In this document: piece by piece, positions 50,798-60,527 of the stretch
Layout: each line of letters starts with the position of its first letter
Position numbering within the stretch: the stretch's first letter is position 1
Assembly: GCF_003122385.1 (NCBI RefSeq)
Contig: NZ_CP029255.1
Location: 1,302,001-1,366,000, forward strand
Origin: Flavobacterium crocinum
GTDB lineage: Bacteria; Bacteroidota; Bacteroidia; Flavobacteriales; Flavobacteriaceae
Direction of reading: 5' to 3'
Length of the DNA: 64,000 nucleotides
Notes under the pieces: model-generated
Told to the model about the DNA's origin: nothing
What the model saw: only the letters and a program-made list of their open reading frames with translations
Databases searched by the model: none
Program-made: the position numbers and the translations under genes

Positions 50798-52549
50798 TTA
50801 TATTGAAGCAAGTTTAATATGTAATTCTTTCAATTGCGCATCATCAATTGCGGCTGGTGCATCGATCATTACATCACGTCCGGAATTGTTTTTCGGGAAC
50901 GCAATAAAATCTCTAATCGTTTCCTGACCTCCTAAAATGGCAACCAATCTGTCCAATCCAAAAGCTAATCCTCCATGAGGAGGCGCTCCAAATTGGAAAG
51001 CATCCATTAAGAATCCGAATTGTGCTTTTGCTTCTTCTTCGGTAAAGCCTAAATATTTAAACATTAATTGTTGAGTTGCTTTATCGTGAATACGAATAGA
51101 TCCTCCTCCAATTTCGTTTCCGTTTAAAACCATATCGTAAGCATTGGCACGAACTTTTCCTGGTTCTGTTTCCAACAAAGCCATATCTTCCGGTTTTGGA
51201 GAAGTAAAAGGGTGGTGCATTGCATGGTAACGGCCGCTTTCTTCGTCCAATTCCAATAATGGGAAATCTACAACCCATAATGGAGCAAATTCTTCTGGAT
51301 TACGTAATCCTAAACGAGTTGCTAATTCCATACGAAGTGCAGATAATTGTGCTCTAGTTTTGTTTGCTGGTCCAGAAAGTACAAAAATCATATCTCCAGG
51401 ATTAGCTTCTGTAGCTTTTGCCCAATTTGCCAAATCGTCCTGATCGTAGAATTTATCTACAGATGATTTGAAAGTTCCGTCTTCATTACATTTTACGTAA
51501 ACCATTCCAGATGCTCCAACTTGAGGACGTTTTACCCAGTCAATTAATCCGTCGATTTCTTTACGGGTATAATTTCCTGCTCCAGGAACTGCAATTCCGA
51601 CAACTAATTCAGCTGAATTGAAAACTGGGAATTCTTTATGTTGTGCAAATTCGTTTAGTTCGCCAAACTTCATCCCAAAACGAATGTCCGGTTTGTCATT
51701 TCCGTATGTTTTCATAGCATAATCGTAGGTAATTCTAGGGAATTTGTCTACTTCAATGCCTTTAATTTCTTTTAATAAATGTCTTGTCAATCCTTCGAAA
51801 ATATTTAAAATATCTTCTTGTTCTACAAATGCCATTTCGCAGTCGATCTGAGTAAATTCCGGCTGACGGTCTGCACGTAAATCTTCGTCACGGAAACATT
51901 TTACGATTTGGAAATATTTATCCATTCCACCTACCATCAATAATTGTTTGAAAGTTTGTGGAGATTGTGGTAAAGCATAAAATTGTCCTTCGTTCATACG
52001 GCTTGGTACGACGAAATCTCTTGCTCCTTCCGGAGTAGATTTAATTAAGTAAGGTGTTTCAACTTCGCAGAAATCTAAATCAGATAAATATTTACGAACT
52101 TCCATTGCCACTTTGTGACGGAACAATAAGCTGTTTTTTACCGGATTTCTTCTGATATCTAGATAACGATATTTCATTCTAATATCTTCACCACCATCTG
52201 TTTTATCTTCAATTGTAAATGGAGGTGTTAAAGCAGAATTTAAAATTTTTAATTCTGTAACAAAAATTTCAATGTCACCCGTTGGAATATTTGGATTTTT
52301 AGATTCTCTTTCTATTACTTTTCCTTTAACTTGAATTACAAATTCACGTCCAAGAGTTTTTGCTAATTCGAAGATGTTTTTTTCTGAACGTTCTTTGTCA
52401 AATAATAACTGAGTAATTCCATAACGATCTCGTAAGTTAACCCAATTTAAGAATCCTTTATCATTAGAGTTTTGAACCCAGCCCGCAAGTGTAACTTCGG
52501 TATTAATATTTGAAGCGTTTAATTCGCCGCAATTATGACTTCTATACAT
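50798..52549 (-). CDS. aspS: Aspartate--tRNA ligase
   Basis: 583 residues from the ATG at 52549; an in-frame ATG at 52582 is rejected because it overlaps the -7 element and the shorter product begins [15 protein letters not shown], as bacterial AspRS does. Class II synthetase: N-terminal OB-fold ([20 protein letters not shown]), motif 2 in [18 protein letters not shown], the bacterial GAD insertion ([14 protein letters not shown] region), and motif 3 [12 protein letters not shown]. Essential cytoplasmic enzyme. Confidence 0.97.
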   Translation of the reverse strand: MYRSHNCGELNASNINTEVTLAGWVQNSNDKGFLNWVNLRDRYGITQLLFDKERSEKNIFELAKTLGREFVIQVKGKVIERESKNPNIPTGDIEIFVTELKILNSALTPPFTIEDKTDGGEDIRMKYRYLDIRRNPVKNSLLFRHKVAMEVRKYLSDLDFCEVETPYLIKSTPEGARDFVVPSRMNEGQFYALPQSPQTFKQLLMVGGMDKYFQIVKCFRDEDLRADRQPEFTQIDCEMAFVEQEDILNIFEGLTRHLLKEIKGIEVDKFPRITYDYAMKTYGNDKPDIRFGMKFGELNEFAQHKEFPVFNSAELVVGIAVPGAGNYTRKEIDGLIDWVKRPQVGASGMVYVKCNEDGTFKSSVDKFYDQDDLANWAKATEANPGDMIFVLSGPANKTRAQLSALRMELATRLGLRNPEEFAPLWVVDFPLLELDEESGRYHAMHHPFTSPKPEDMALLETEPGKVRANAYDMVLNGNEIGGGSIRIHDKATQQLMFKYLGFTEEEAKAQFGFLMDAFQFGAPPHGGLAFGLDRLVAILGGQETIRDFIAFPKNNSGRDVMIDAPAAIDDAQLKELHIKLASI

Positions 52550-52567
52550 AATCTCAATTTTAGACTG

Positions 52568-52575
52568 CAAAAGTA
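52568..52575 (-). promoter_or_regulatory. Predicted -7 element for aspS
   Basis: Minus-strand TACTTTTG, a perfect TAnnTTTG match, 18 bp upstream of the preferred ATG. No clear -33 element. Confidence 0.5.
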
Positions 52576-52706
52576 AATACAAAATTCAAGATAATATAGT
52601 AAAGTGATAAACTTGATGTATAGAATTTTAAATATTTTGTTAATTCTTAAATTAGGAAGCTTTAAATTCTTTAGTTTTGAATCACTAAAAAACTAATAAT
52701 ATACCT

Positions 52707-53702
52707 ATGAAAAAACTTTTTGTTGCAGGTTTGGTAATTTTTAATGCTTTGAACGTTATCGGACAAAGTAAGGATGCAATTAAATTCACGGCTAAAATCG
52801 CAAATAGAAACAGCGACACTTTAGTAATTAGAGGAAAGGATAATTTCAAACAAGTAATTCCAATAAATAAAAAAGAGGTATTTGCAGCCACTTTTGATGC
52901 TCCAAAAGGATTTTACATGTTTTCTGACGGAACGGAATCTTCAAACTTGTTTTTAAAACCAAATTCAGAAGTGAATCTGACTATGAATGCAAAAGAATTT
53001 GACGAGACTATTGTATATAAAGGTAAAGGGGTAAATGAAAGTAACTTTTTAGCACAGCAGGCTTTAAAAGATGAAAGTTTTCAAAAAGATGCTTTTTCAA
53101 AAGAAAGTGGAGAATTTACCGCTTTATTGGATGCTAAATTAAAAGCAGATACTGAAAGCCTTGAAAAAGGTGATTTGGATCCGGAATTTAAAGTTGCATT
53201 AAAACGCAGCATTGAAGGTTTCAATAAGTATGCTTCAGAAGAATATGAAAGAGCGGCAAAAGCCAATAAAATGGTTGGAAAAGCGTCACCAGGTTTTGAC
53301 TACGAAAATTTTAAAGGTGGCAAAACAAAACTTTCTGACTTAAAAGGTAAATATGTTTACATCGATCTTTGGGCGACATGGTGCGCACCTTGCAGAGCTG
53401 AGATTCCATACCTTCAAAAGATTGAAGAAAAATATCACGGTAAGAATATCGAATTCGTAAGCATTTCTATTGATAAATTAAAAGATAATGAAAAATGGAA
53501 AAAATTTGTAACCGATAAACATCTTGGAGGTGTACAGCTTTTTGCTGATAAAGATTGGGAATCTGAGTTTGTAGTTAATTATGGTGTAACCGGAATTCCG
53601 AGATTTATTTTAATTGATCCTCAGGGAAATGTTGTGAAATCTGATGCGCCTAGACCATCTGATCCTGAGCTTGATAAACAGCTAAGTACATTATTGAACT
53701 AA
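52707..53702 (+). CDS. TlpA-like thioredoxin-family protein with N-terminal DUF4369-like domain
   Basis: 331 residues. Signal peptide MKKLFVAGLVIFNALNVIGQ, a beta-rich N-terminal region (about 25-110) of the DUF4369 type common in Bacteroidota, a helical linker, and a C-terminal TlpA/ResA-like thioredoxin domain (about 190-331). The redox site WCAPC is at residues 225-229 and the cis-proline lies in GVTGIPRFIL. It should act as a periplasmic disulfide reductase, for example in cytochrome maturation. Single gene with a terminator; partner proteins are not visible. Confidence 0.92.
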   Translation: MKKLFVAGLVIFNALNVIGQSKDAIKFTAKIANRNSDTLVIRGKDNFKQVIPINKKEVFAATFDAPKGFYMFSDGTESSNLFLKPNSEVNLTMNAKEFDETIVYKGKGVNESNFLAQQALKDESFQKDAFSKESGEFTALLDAKLKADTESLEKGDLDPEFKVALKRSIEGFNKYASEEYERAAKANKMVGKASPGFDYENFKGGKTKLSDLKGKYVYIDLWATWCAPCRAEIPYLQKIEEKYHGKNIEFVSISIDKLKDNEKWKKFVTDKHLGGVQLFADKDWESEFVVNYGVTGIPRFILIDPQGNVVKSDAPRPSDPELDKQLSTLLN

Positions 53703-53760
53703 ATTATTTACGAAATTTCTAACGTTATCGTAAAATCAGGTTTTTTATAAAATACCAGTA

Positions 53761-53784
53761 AAACCAGTGCTTAAGCGCTGGTTT
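53761..53784 (+). terminator. Terminator of the TlpA-like gene
   Basis: AAACCAGTGCTT and AAGCGCTGGTTT form a 12-bp stem with one G-T pair, followed by T8. Confidence 0.85.
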
Positions 53785-53872
53785 TTTTATTTTCAGCAAA
53801 TTTCCAATGTTAAGTTTTTATTCAATGTTACCAAATTGTTAAGTAAAAGTTTTTTTAATGTAAACTATTAAC

Positions 53873-53880
53873 TATATTTG
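53873..53880 (+). promoter_or_regulatory. Predicted -7 element of the MORN-repeat gene
   Basis: TATATTTG, perfect match to TAnnTTTG, 43 bp before the ATG at 53924. Confidence 0.5.
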
Positions 53881-53923
53881 ATAACAATTTAGTAACATTC
53901 AATAACATTTAATACCTGACGAT

Positions 53924-54271
53924 ATGAAAAAGTGTGTGATTTTAGCGGCTGTGTTATTCTCTGGAATTTTAACAGCACAAGAAGGTAAACCTGAGTTAGA
54001 AGCTGTTGGAAATAAAGTAAAAGCAACTTACTATTATGAGAATGGCAAAATACAGCAGGAAGGCTTTTTTAAGGATGGAAAATTGGACGGTATCTGGGTA
54101 GCTTATGATGAAAATGGAAATAAAAAAACCGTTGGAGAATACGCAGACGGATTAAAAACCGGAAACTGGATCTATTTTGAAGCCAATAGTCTTAAAGAAG
54201 TTGCTTATGTAGATAACAAAGTTAGTTCAGTTAAAAACTTACAGAAAAATGCTTTAGCAAACAGAAACTAA
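53924..54271 (+). CDS. Secreted MORN-repeat protein (YwqK-like)
   Basis: 115 residues. Signal peptide MKKCVILAAVLFSGILTAQ, then MORN-type repeats: YYYENGKIQQEGFFKDGKLD, GIWVAYDENGNKKTVGEYAD and GLKTGNWIYFEANSLKEVAY. Databases often label this family a toxin-antitoxin YwqK antitoxin, but no toxin is adjacent and the protein is exported, so that label is probably not meaningful. Function unknown; MORN sheets often mediate protein or lipid contacts. Confidence 0.88.
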   Translation: MKKCVILAAVLFSGILTAQEGKPELEAVGNKVKATYYYENGKIQQEGFFKDGKLDGIWVAYDENGNKKTVGEYADGLKTGNWIYFEANSLKEVAYVDNKVSSVKNLQKNALANRN

Positions 54272-54291
54272 TTTAGTTTCGAAAATTATAG

Positions 54292-54320
54292 AATCGTCTC
54301 GTTTTTTTAACGAGACGGTT
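54292..54320. terminator. Terminator between the MORN gene and the PepSY gene
   Basis: AATCGTCTCGTT (54292-54303) pairs with AACGAGACGGTT (54309-54320), then T's. Serves the MORN gene and, being symmetrical, may stop the convergent iron-module transcript. Confidence 0.85.
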
Positions 54321-54324
54321 TTTT

Positions 54325-55437
54325 TTATGCCTTAGATTTTTTGCTTTTGTAGTTTCTTCCGTACCAGATTATAAAGCCGGTAACTGGAAGTGCCGCTGCA
54401 AATAAACTGACTATAAAAGCAATGATTTTTCCGGGAAGATCTAATATTTGTCCTGTGTGAATTCCGTAATTCATTTCGACAAGTTGTAAGCCAAGAGTTT
54501 TTTTATCGAAAATCTGACTTTGGACTAATTTTCCGCTTGATGGATGAAAGTAATAATTGCTTTGATGATCGTAACGTAAAGTATGCGGATAAGCCCCAGT
54601 GCTTATAACAGCTCCCTTTTGCTGCGGAATCAATACAAACATCATCTCTGCGTCTGGTTGTAGTTTTGTGGTTTGAATAAAAGCACGGTCAATTGCCGTA
54701 ATTGAATTGGTTTTAAATTGTGTTGTGTCGATTAGGGGAAGTTTTGTTTCCACTGCTTTGTCTCCACCAAAATTGAACGTTTTGTAAATTCCATCGCCAA
54801 CCCATTCATAAGTAAACGTAAGTCCGGTTATGGCTAAAATTAATGCTACAAGCGAAATGTAAAAGCCGGTGGTATTGTGCCAGTCGTAGTTGACACGGCG
54901 CCATTTGGCAGACCATTTTATGGTTAGACTTCTTTTTAAATCGGATCTTTTTTTGGGCCACCATTGTATAATTCCCGAAATCAGTAAAAGAATAAAAATG
55001 ATGGTTGCTCCGCCAATAATATGCTTTCCTATATAATCGGGAAGCAGTAAATACAAATGAATATATTCGACAATTATAAAAAAATCGGTTTTAGGATTTT
55101 CGGTTTTTAAATATTGACCTGTATAAGGATTAAAGTAGAGATATAGATTTTCTGTATCAGAATAAGTATAAACAATTGCCGAACGGTTTTTACCATAATA
55201 AGAAACCATGCTGGCTTTATTCTTCGGAAGGATTTTTTTAGCTTTTTCTTCTAAAACCGAAGGCAGAATAAAAGGTTTGTTCTGAGGTTCGACTAAACGC
55301 CATTCTTTTCTGGTAATGTCTTTTATTTCATCATGGAAACAGAAAATACAGCCCGTAATACTGATTATAAAAACAATAAGCCCGGAAATTAACCCGAGCC
55401 ATTTATGTAGAAATCGTATTGTAGTTTTGAATCCCAT
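54325..55437 (-). CDS. PepSY-associated membrane protein (putative siderophore-iron reductase)
   Basis: 370 residues. The N-terminal helix FLHKWLGLISGLIVFIISIT with FCFHDEI is the PepSY_TM hallmark (conserved histidine in HKWLGL). Four membrane helices enclose periplasmic PepSY-like domains; further histidines lie in the VEYIHLYLLLPDYIGKHIIG and DWHNTTGFYISLVALILAIT helices. Family members (FoxB, FegB/PiuB types) bind haem and reduce ferric iron released from siderophores. It is the last gene of the TonB-receptor cluster, 207 bp after the other PepSY gene, with a hairpin repeat in between. Confidence 0.88.
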   Translation of the reverse strand: MGFKTTIRFLHKWLGLISGLIVFIISITGCIFCFHDEIKDITRKEWRLVEPQNKPFILPSVLEEKAKKILPKNKASMVSYYGKNRSAIVYTYSDTENLYLYFNPYTGQYLKTENPKTDFFIIVEYIHLYLLLPDYIGKHIIGGATIIFILLLISGIIQWWPKKRSDLKRSLTIKWSAKWRRVNYDWHNTTGFYISLVALILAITGLTFTYEWVGDGIYKTFNFGGDKAVETKLPLIDTTQFKTNSITAIDRAFIQTTKLQPDAEMMFVLIPQQKGAVISTGAYPHTLRYDHQSNYYFHPSSGKLVQSQIFDKKTLGLQLVEMNYGIHTGQILDLPGKIIAFIVSLFAAALPVTGFIIWYGRNYKSKKSKA

Positions 55438-55533
55438 TTTTTGATTAAAAGCGTAAAATTATGCTCAAAATCTGTATGGGACAAATTATTCTAAAGTATT
55501 TTGGTTGTAAGTGTAAGTGTTTTGCAAAAGAAA

Positions 55534-55604
55534 AATCTCGTAAAGTCGCTAAGTCGCAAAGTTTTATTTGATATTTCTTTGCGGCTTAGCGCCTTTGCAA
55601 GATT
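55534..55604. repeat. Imperfect inverted repeat in the iron module (CGCTAAGTCGCAAAG)
   Basis: ATCTCGTAAAGTCGCTAAGT onward (55534-55561) is imperfectly inverted as CTTTGCGGCTTAGCGCCTTT onward (55577-55604). Partial extra copies (TTAGCGCCTTTGTGGCA) follow to 55637. Shares words with the hairpin at 22081-22118. Lies between the two PepSY genes. Confidence 0.65.
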
Positions 55605-55644
55605 AAAAAAACTGTGTGTCTTAGCGCCTTTGTGGCAAAAAAAA

Positions 55645-57195
55645 TTAAACCACTATTTTCTTAGGTTTTAAATGATAAGCCACATATAATGAAATTGAAG
55701 CCAGGAAAATCCAGAAAACATCAATAAAGAAAATCTGAATTTTGTTTTCCATAAAGGAAGTCCAAAACCATTCTCCAGAAACAATTCCGTTGGTAATTGG
55801 AATTAGAAAACCTAAAATACTTCCTGAAATCAAACAGAATTTATTGGTAAATCCATCATTCTTTTTAATGATAAAAAATATCGCCAGCAGTAGCCATCCG
55901 CCAAAATAAAGCCTGAATAGATTCGCTTGGCTTAAAGGATAGAAAATTTTACTACCAATAAAAGCCAAAGCCGTAATTGGATACATACTTAGACAGATTG
56001 CCAAATAAATACGGACAACTGCAGCGTTGAAACGTCTTTTCTTTTCGGGCATATTGTTTTTCTGTCTGGCAACCAGCCAAATCATAACTCCGGAAATAAT
56101 GACAAAACAAGTTATGATTCCTAAAATAAAGCTCACAATTTTTAAAGCATATCCTCCATAATCTCCAAAGTGAATACGATATAAAATCGTTTTAACGCCG
56201 TCAAGATAATTGTTTTGAGAGATTGGATTTTTTTTAGCTATTTCTTTTCCGTCAGATACACGGTAAACAACTTTTCCAACACCAACAAATTTTTTATAAG
56301 ACAACAATTCACCTTCAACTAAGACATGCATGTTAATGTCTCCGTAATTTTGAATAATTACACGAGTAATTTCGAAATCTTTCCAGTTGCTTTTTGCCTT
56401 TGCAATCAATTCATTAATATTAAACGGATCTGCTAATTTTTTGTATTCAAATTTATAGTCAGGATCGTTGTACTCTAACTCCTGATACAACTTTTTGTCG
56501 TCTCCTTCATAAAGAGCCATTACTGCCGGAGCTACAATTAAAAGTTTAATCATAAAAAAAGCACCGGTAACAGCATAAACAAATTGAAATGGCAAACCAA
56601 TCATTCCCAATGCAGTGTGAGCATCTGTCCAAAGTGTTTTTAATTTCTCTTTTGGACGGAAAATGTAAAAGTTTGACACAATTTTTTTCCAATGCAATAA
56701 AACTCCGGTTACAATTGCAAATAAGAAAAACAAAGCAGTAAATCCTGAAAGGTAATATCCTGCCGGATATGGAATTTGCGCCAAAAAGTGCAGACGGTAC
56801 AAAAGTTCTCCCAAAGAATAAGATTCTTCGTAAGTGTAAGATTTGAAATTTTTAGTATTAAGATAGAAAAAAGAGCCTTCTTTTTGTTTGGCTGGAGCCA
56901 AAGTATCTTTGGTTCCTTCCATATAAACAGCAACTCTGTCTTCTACAGATGGTTTAGAAATCGTAATATTTCTTCCATGCAGAATATGTTTTTTGTCAAG
57001 ATCTTTTAGTGCTTTATTGTAGTCTAATTGAATTTCTCTTGTAATTGCAGTGGATTCACTTCTTTCCCAATTGATGATTTCATCTCTAAAAAAAGAAAAA
57101 GACCCAGCAAAGAAAATGACAAAAAGAACTACGCTGATGACAATACCGCTAACAGTATGAGTATGGAAGTAAATATTATAATGACGGTTATTCAT
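55645..57195 (-). CDS. PepSY-domain membrane protein, long form
   Basis: 516 residues. The N-terminus HYNIYFHTHTVSGIVISVVL carries the conserved histidine of the PepSY_TM helix, and FFRDEIINWERSE follows as in ferric-siderophore reductases. Periplasmic PepSY-like regions (about 35-130 and 240-330) are separated by helix pairs (LLYRLHFLAQIPYPAGYYLS; WTDAHTALGMIGLPFQFVYA, rich in histidine for haem or metal). The C-terminal ~130 residues add four more helices. It starts 4 bp after the next small gene, so the cluster is an operon. Role in periplasmic iron reduction is inferred. Confidence 0.88.
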   Translation of the reverse strand: MNNRHYNIYFHTHTVSGIVISVVLFVIFFAGSFSFFRDEIINWERSESTAITREIQLDYNKALKDLDKKHILHGRNITISKPSVEDRVAVYMEGTKDTLAPAKQKEGSFFYLNTKNFKSYTYEESYSLGELLYRLHFLAQIPYPAGYYLSGFTALFFLFAIVTGVLLHWKKIVSNFYIFRPKEKLKTLWTDAHTALGMIGLPFQFVYAVTGAFFMIKLLIVAPAVMALYEGDDKKLYQELEYNDPDYKFEYKKLADPFNINELIAKAKSNWKDFEITRVIIQNYGDINMHVLVEGELLSYKKFVGVGKVVYRVSDGKEIAKKNPISQNNYLDGVKTILYRIHFGDYGGYALKIVSFILGIITCFVIISGVMIWLVARQKNNMPEKKRRFNAAVVRIYLAICLSMYPITALAFIGSKIFYPLSQANLFRLYFGGWLLLAIFFIIKKNDGFTNKFCLISGSILGFLIPITNGIVSGEWFWTSFMENKIQIFFIDVFWIFLASISLYVAYHLKPKKIVV

Positions 57196-57199
57196 AAAA

Positions 57200-57502
57200 T
57201 TATTTTGCCGTTGGATGGTAGGTTTGACCTAAGTAAATAAAAAGACAGAAAACTAAAGTAAGAAGGATGTAAATTCCCCAGATTTTCCAGGCGCTTTTGG
57301 CTAAAAAAGCAATAACCATAAGTGCAACCCAAAGCATAAAGCCGCTGTAAGCCATTGTCATTAAAACATTAGCTCGGTTAAACCAGGCTGCAAGTGCAAG
57401 ATGAAAAGAAACAGCGACGAAATAACCGCCTAATATTGCTGCAGTAATTTTAAGAAAACGCGGCAAAAAGGCTGGAGTTAGATATTTTGGATTTGCTGGC
57501 AT
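57200..57502 (-). CDS. Small membrane protein, DUF3649-like
   Basis: 100 residues with three hydrophobic helices: FLKITAAILGGYFVAVSFHL, ANVLMTMAYSGFMLWVALMV and WGIYILLTLVFCLFIYLG. The AILGGY...LALAAW...FLAKSAWKIW pattern resembles DUF3649 proteins that accompany TonB-dependent receptors and PepSY reductases in proteobacterial iron loci. That assignment is from memory of the family pattern. Four bp before the long PepSY gene and 12 bp after the next small gene. Confidence 0.75.
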   Translation of the reverse strand: MPANPKYLTPAFLPRFLKITAAILGGYFVAVSFHLALAAWFNRANVLMTMAYSGFMLWVALMVIAFLAKSAWKIWGIYILLTLVFCLFIYLGQTYHPTAK

Positions 57503-57514
57503 TGGTTAATTGAT

Positions 57515-57847
57515 TTAAGGGTAATAAAATTCTAAAATAGCAATGATGATCAAAAGTGCTAAAAGTGCTTTATGATTTATTTTTTTGAGTGGTGCTAAAA
57601 CGATAATTAAGCTTCCAACAGTCATTAACTGAATAAAAAACATCAAAGTGCCACAACCTAAAGATTGTGTAAAAAGCCACATTATATAAGCCGTTAATAA
57701 TAATGTTAATCCGATAATTTTAGTTTGTTTTGGATTTTTCTGCATCCATTTTTCAAAGCCCAAATCATAGGACAGAACTGCTCTTTTTGAAGTGTAATAA
57801 AGAGTATAAAAAGCTAGAAAAACAAAAAGACTGGCGATTGTAATCAT
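57515..57847 (-). CDS. Small membrane protein, DUF3325-like
   Basis: 110 residues with three to four helices. The pattern FLAFYTLYYTSKRAVLSYDL, then TAYIMWLFTQSLGCGTLMFF, then SLIIVLAPL resembles DUF3325, the usual partner of DUF3649 in ferric-siderophore loci. No catalytic residue visible. First gene after the receptor, separated from it by a hairpin that may reduce its expression relative to the receptor. Confidence 0.75.
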   Translation of the reverse strand: MITIASLFVFLAFYTLYYTSKRAVLSYDLGFEKWMQKNPKQTKIIGLTLLLTAYIMWLFTQSLGCGTLMFFIQLMTVGSLIIVLAPLKKINHKALLALLIIIAILEFYYP

Positions 57848-57864
57848 AATCTTTAAAATTTAAA

Positions 57865-57894
57865 AAACACCTTTCTCCTAAAAGAAAGGTGTTT
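57865..57894 (-). terminator. Hairpin after the TonB receptor (terminator or attenuator)
   Basis: AAACACCTTTCT (57865-57876) pairs with AGAAAGGTGTTT (57883-57894); on the minus strand the stem is followed by a short U-run. It lies between the receptor and the DUF3325-like gene, so read-through would set a high receptor to low reductase ratio. Confidence 0.75.
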
Positions 57895-57907
57895 GAAATG
57901 TTTTTTA

Positions 57908-60388
57908 TTAAAATCTGTATGAGAAACTTGCAACCACGCTTCTAGCATCTTTAGGGTGAACTGTTGACCATCCATCGTAAATGTCTTCATTTGCAATGTT
58001 GTTCACTTTTAATGTTAAAGTGTATTTCTCAGTTCCGTAAAAGATAGAAGAGTTTAGTACTGTATATTCTGGAATTGTAAACACTCCAGCTACGGTTCTG
58101 TTCATGATTTTATTGTCACTTGCATAGTTACCACCAAAACCTAAACCAAATCCTTTTAACTCACCTTGTGTGAATTTATAACTTGCCCAAAGGTTTGCTA
58201 AATTCTGTGGTCCAGCACTTTCAGGTCTGTGATTTACGAAATCTGGCAGTCCTGCAGTTAAAAGAGCATCGTTATAACTGTATCCTAATACAATGTTTAG
58301 GCCGTCAATTGGGTTTGCAACAATTTCTGCTTCAAAACCTTTGTTTCTTTGTGCACCGTTATCATAACTAATCGTAGTTGTTGCTCCATAATCGGTGTAA
58401 ACCATATCTCTTACTTTAGTATCATAGTAGCTAAAAGTAGCATATAATTTTTCTTTGAATACATTTAATTTTGTACCCACTTCAAATTGAGCGGCATGTT
58501 CTGGTGAGAATGTTCTAGGTGTTCTAGTGCCATCAGCAGCGACATCAGTAATTGGTGATGGGTTTACAAAACCATCCATGTAGTTGGCAAAAATCGAAAC
58601 TTTATCAATAATTGGCTGGTAAACTAAACCAAATTTTGGAGAGAAAGTAGTTTGGTTAAAATCATCAGATTTTGTTGTTACATCTCCTGAATTCATGAAA
58701 CGGTCTATACGTAAACTTGCCATAGCAGAAAGGGCAGGCGTAATATTGATTACGTTAGATACATAAGCACTAAAAACTTCTTGTTTTTGTTTGGTGTTGT
58801 TTACAGGAACCGTGGATAATGCAGCTTCAGCATGAGCTTTTGATAAATTACCATTGTCTCCATTTGTGATATAGTCATTAGGATCTGTAATTCCATATAC
58901 ATTTTCGTTTACAGTTTGTAAAGGATCATTTCCAATATAAATAAGACTTTCATTGTAAAGATATCCTGATCCATTATCAACTTGCATTCTGTTGAAATAA
59001 TCTAAACCAGCAACAATTCTGTTTCTTAAGTTTCCAATTTTAAAATCGCCAATAAAATTTTGCTGAATATCGGTTGTTAATGTTTTAGAATCATTATTTG
59101 TAAATGATCTTCCAAGAACAATTCCGTCATTAATGCCACTAAAATTGCTTGTGATTTCATATAGATAAGCATAGTATCCTAGTGATTTCGCAGAGCTTCT
59201 TGCAAGAACTGTTTGTGAAGTCCATTGGTCAGAAATTTTATAATTCATCTGCCCCTGAAGACTATACGATGGTGTTTTAAGCGTTAACTGATTACTAGTG
59301 TAAGAACGTTTGTTGTCATATCTCAATTCGTCAATGTTGTGAACGCGAAGAGGAGAAAAACGATCTAAAAACAACATAGTAGGATTTGTACTTTCACTAC
59401 TTAAAAACTCAGTATTAACTAAGAATGATAATCTTTCATTCACTTCATAAGAAAGAGAAGGAGCTACAAATAAAGATTTTCTAAAACCTGCATCTTGAAA
59501 ACTATCCTCATCATGATAAGCAGCATTTATACGAAAGTTTACTTTATGTTCGTCGTCAAGAGGAGTGTTAACATCTGCAGTAACTCTGTTTAAACCGTAG
59601 CTTCCGGCAGTATAACTTATTTCTCCTCCAAAATGGTCATAAGGTTTTTTTGTAGTGATGTTGATTAAACCTCCATAAGAGATTAAACTGCTTCCAAATA
59701 AAGTTCCAGATGGGCCTTTGATTACTTCAATTTTATCAATATTAGCAGGGTCTAAACTTCCGTTAGATAAACCTGGAAGTCCATTAATCATAGTGGGTTG
59801 AACAGCAAATCCTCTTAGAGAGAAATAACCAGCACCATCTCCGCCACGGCCAGTTGATGCCCAAAGCTGTGTTAAGCCTGGAGAGTTTTTAAGAGCATCA
59901 TCAAGGTTAGTTACAACTTGTTCTTTTAATAACTCGCCGGTAATAGTACTGTAAACCTGTGGGTTTTCAAGATTTTTAAGAGGTAATCTTGATACTTGCT
60001 GTGTTTCTTTACGTGCCAATGGGTTTTTTCTATTCCCATTTACTACGATTTCATTTAGTTCCTGAGAATTTTCACTGATTCTAAAGTCTTCTATAATAGA
60101 ATCACCGCTATTTAGGCTAACGCTTTTTTCTTTTGAAGAGTATCCAATTCCAGAAACTTTAATTACATAGTTTCCAGGTTTGATGTTTTTAATTTCATAG
60201 AAACCATTTGCATCTGTAACTGTTCCTATTTTAGTTCCTTTTAATACTACAGAAACATTGTCTGCAGCCTGACTATTTGTTAAGCTAATTTGACCTTTAA
60301 TAGTTGCTTTTTCTTGAGCTAAAGCCGGTACGCTTGTCAATAAAGCAAAACAAAAACTCAAAAAAGAAATCGAAAATTTTAATTTCAT
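57908..60388 (-). CDS. TonB-dependent siderophore receptor
   Basis: 826 residues. Signal peptide ending LTSVPALAQ, a carboxypeptidase-regulatory-like domain (about 28-112, typical of Bacteroidota receptors), a plug domain (about 130-260: VVTNLDDALKNSPGLTQLWA, GFAVQPTMINGLPGLSNGSL, IEVIKGPSGTLFG) and a 22-strand barrel ending in SFSYRF with the terminal phenylalanine needed for outer-membrane insertion. The plug wording and length match FhuA/FoxA-like ferric hydroxamate or related receptors. It heads the operon with DUF3325, DUF3649 and PepSY genes, which supports iron-siderophore uptake. No convincing Fur box was found. Confidence 0.93.
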   Translation of the reverse strand: MKLKFSISFLSFCFALLTSVPALAQEKATIKGQISLTNSQAADNVSVVLKGTKIGTVTDANGFYEIKNIKPGNYVIKVSGIGYSSKEKSVSLNSGDSIIEDFRISENSQELNEIVVNGNRKNPLARKETQQVSRLPLKNLENPQVYSTITGELLKEQVVTNLDDALKNSPGLTQLWASTGRGGDGAGYFSLRGFAVQPTMINGLPGLSNGSLDPANIDKIEVIKGPSGTLFGSSLISYGGLINITTKKPYDHFGGEISYTAGSYGLNRVTADVNTPLDDEHKVNFRINAAYHDEDSFQDAGFRKSLFVAPSLSYEVNERLSFLVNTEFLSSESTNPTMLFLDRFSPLRVHNIDELRYDNKRSYTSNQLTLKTPSYSLQGQMNYKISDQWTSQTVLARSSAKSLGYYAYLYEITSNFSGINDGIVLGRSFTNNDSKTLTTDIQQNFIGDFKIGNLRNRIVAGLDYFNRMQVDNGSGYLYNESLIYIGNDPLQTVNENVYGITDPNDYITNGDNGNLSKAHAEAALSTVPVNNTKQKQEVFSAYVSNVINITPALSAMASLRIDRFMNSGDVTTKSDDFNQTTFSPKFGLVYQPIIDKVSIFANYMDGFVNPSPITDVAADGTRTPRTFSPEHAAQFEVGTKLNVFKEKLYATFSYYDTKVRDMVYTDYGATTTISYDNGAQRNKGFEAEIVANPIDGLNIVLGYSYNDALLTAGLPDFVNHRPESAGPQNLANLWASYKFTQGELKGFGLGFGGNYASDNKIMNRTVAGVFTIPEYTVLNSSIFYGTEKYTLTLKVNNIANEDIYDGWSTVHPKDARSVVASFSYRF

Positions 60389-60415
60389 TTTTATTTAGAA
60401 TTGATTTTAATAGCG

Positions 60416-60446
60416 CAAATGTAAGCCTTGGACGCTTATCACGCAA
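60416..60446 (-). promoter_or_regulatory. Predicted promoter of the TonB receptor operon
   Basis: Minus strand TTG (complement of 60444-60446), 20 bp, then TACATTTG (complement of 60416-60423), a perfect -7 element 28 bp upstream of the receptor ATG. Confidence 0.55.
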
Positions 60447-60527
60447 GATTTATTTTTATTTATTCCAAATTAAACGCCTTAATTTTAGTTTAAAATTTCC
60501 TTAAATAAGAATTAGATTAAAAAAAGA

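Noticed and set aside
53924..54271. Toxin-antitoxin assignment for the MORN-repeat protein
   Set aside because: The protein has a signal peptide and no toxin gene next to it; the label comes only from the YwqK family name.
60389..60470. Fur box upstream of the TonB receptor
   Set aside because: AT-rich words near the promoter do not form a convincing 19-bp inverted repeat of the GATAATGATAATCATTATC kind.
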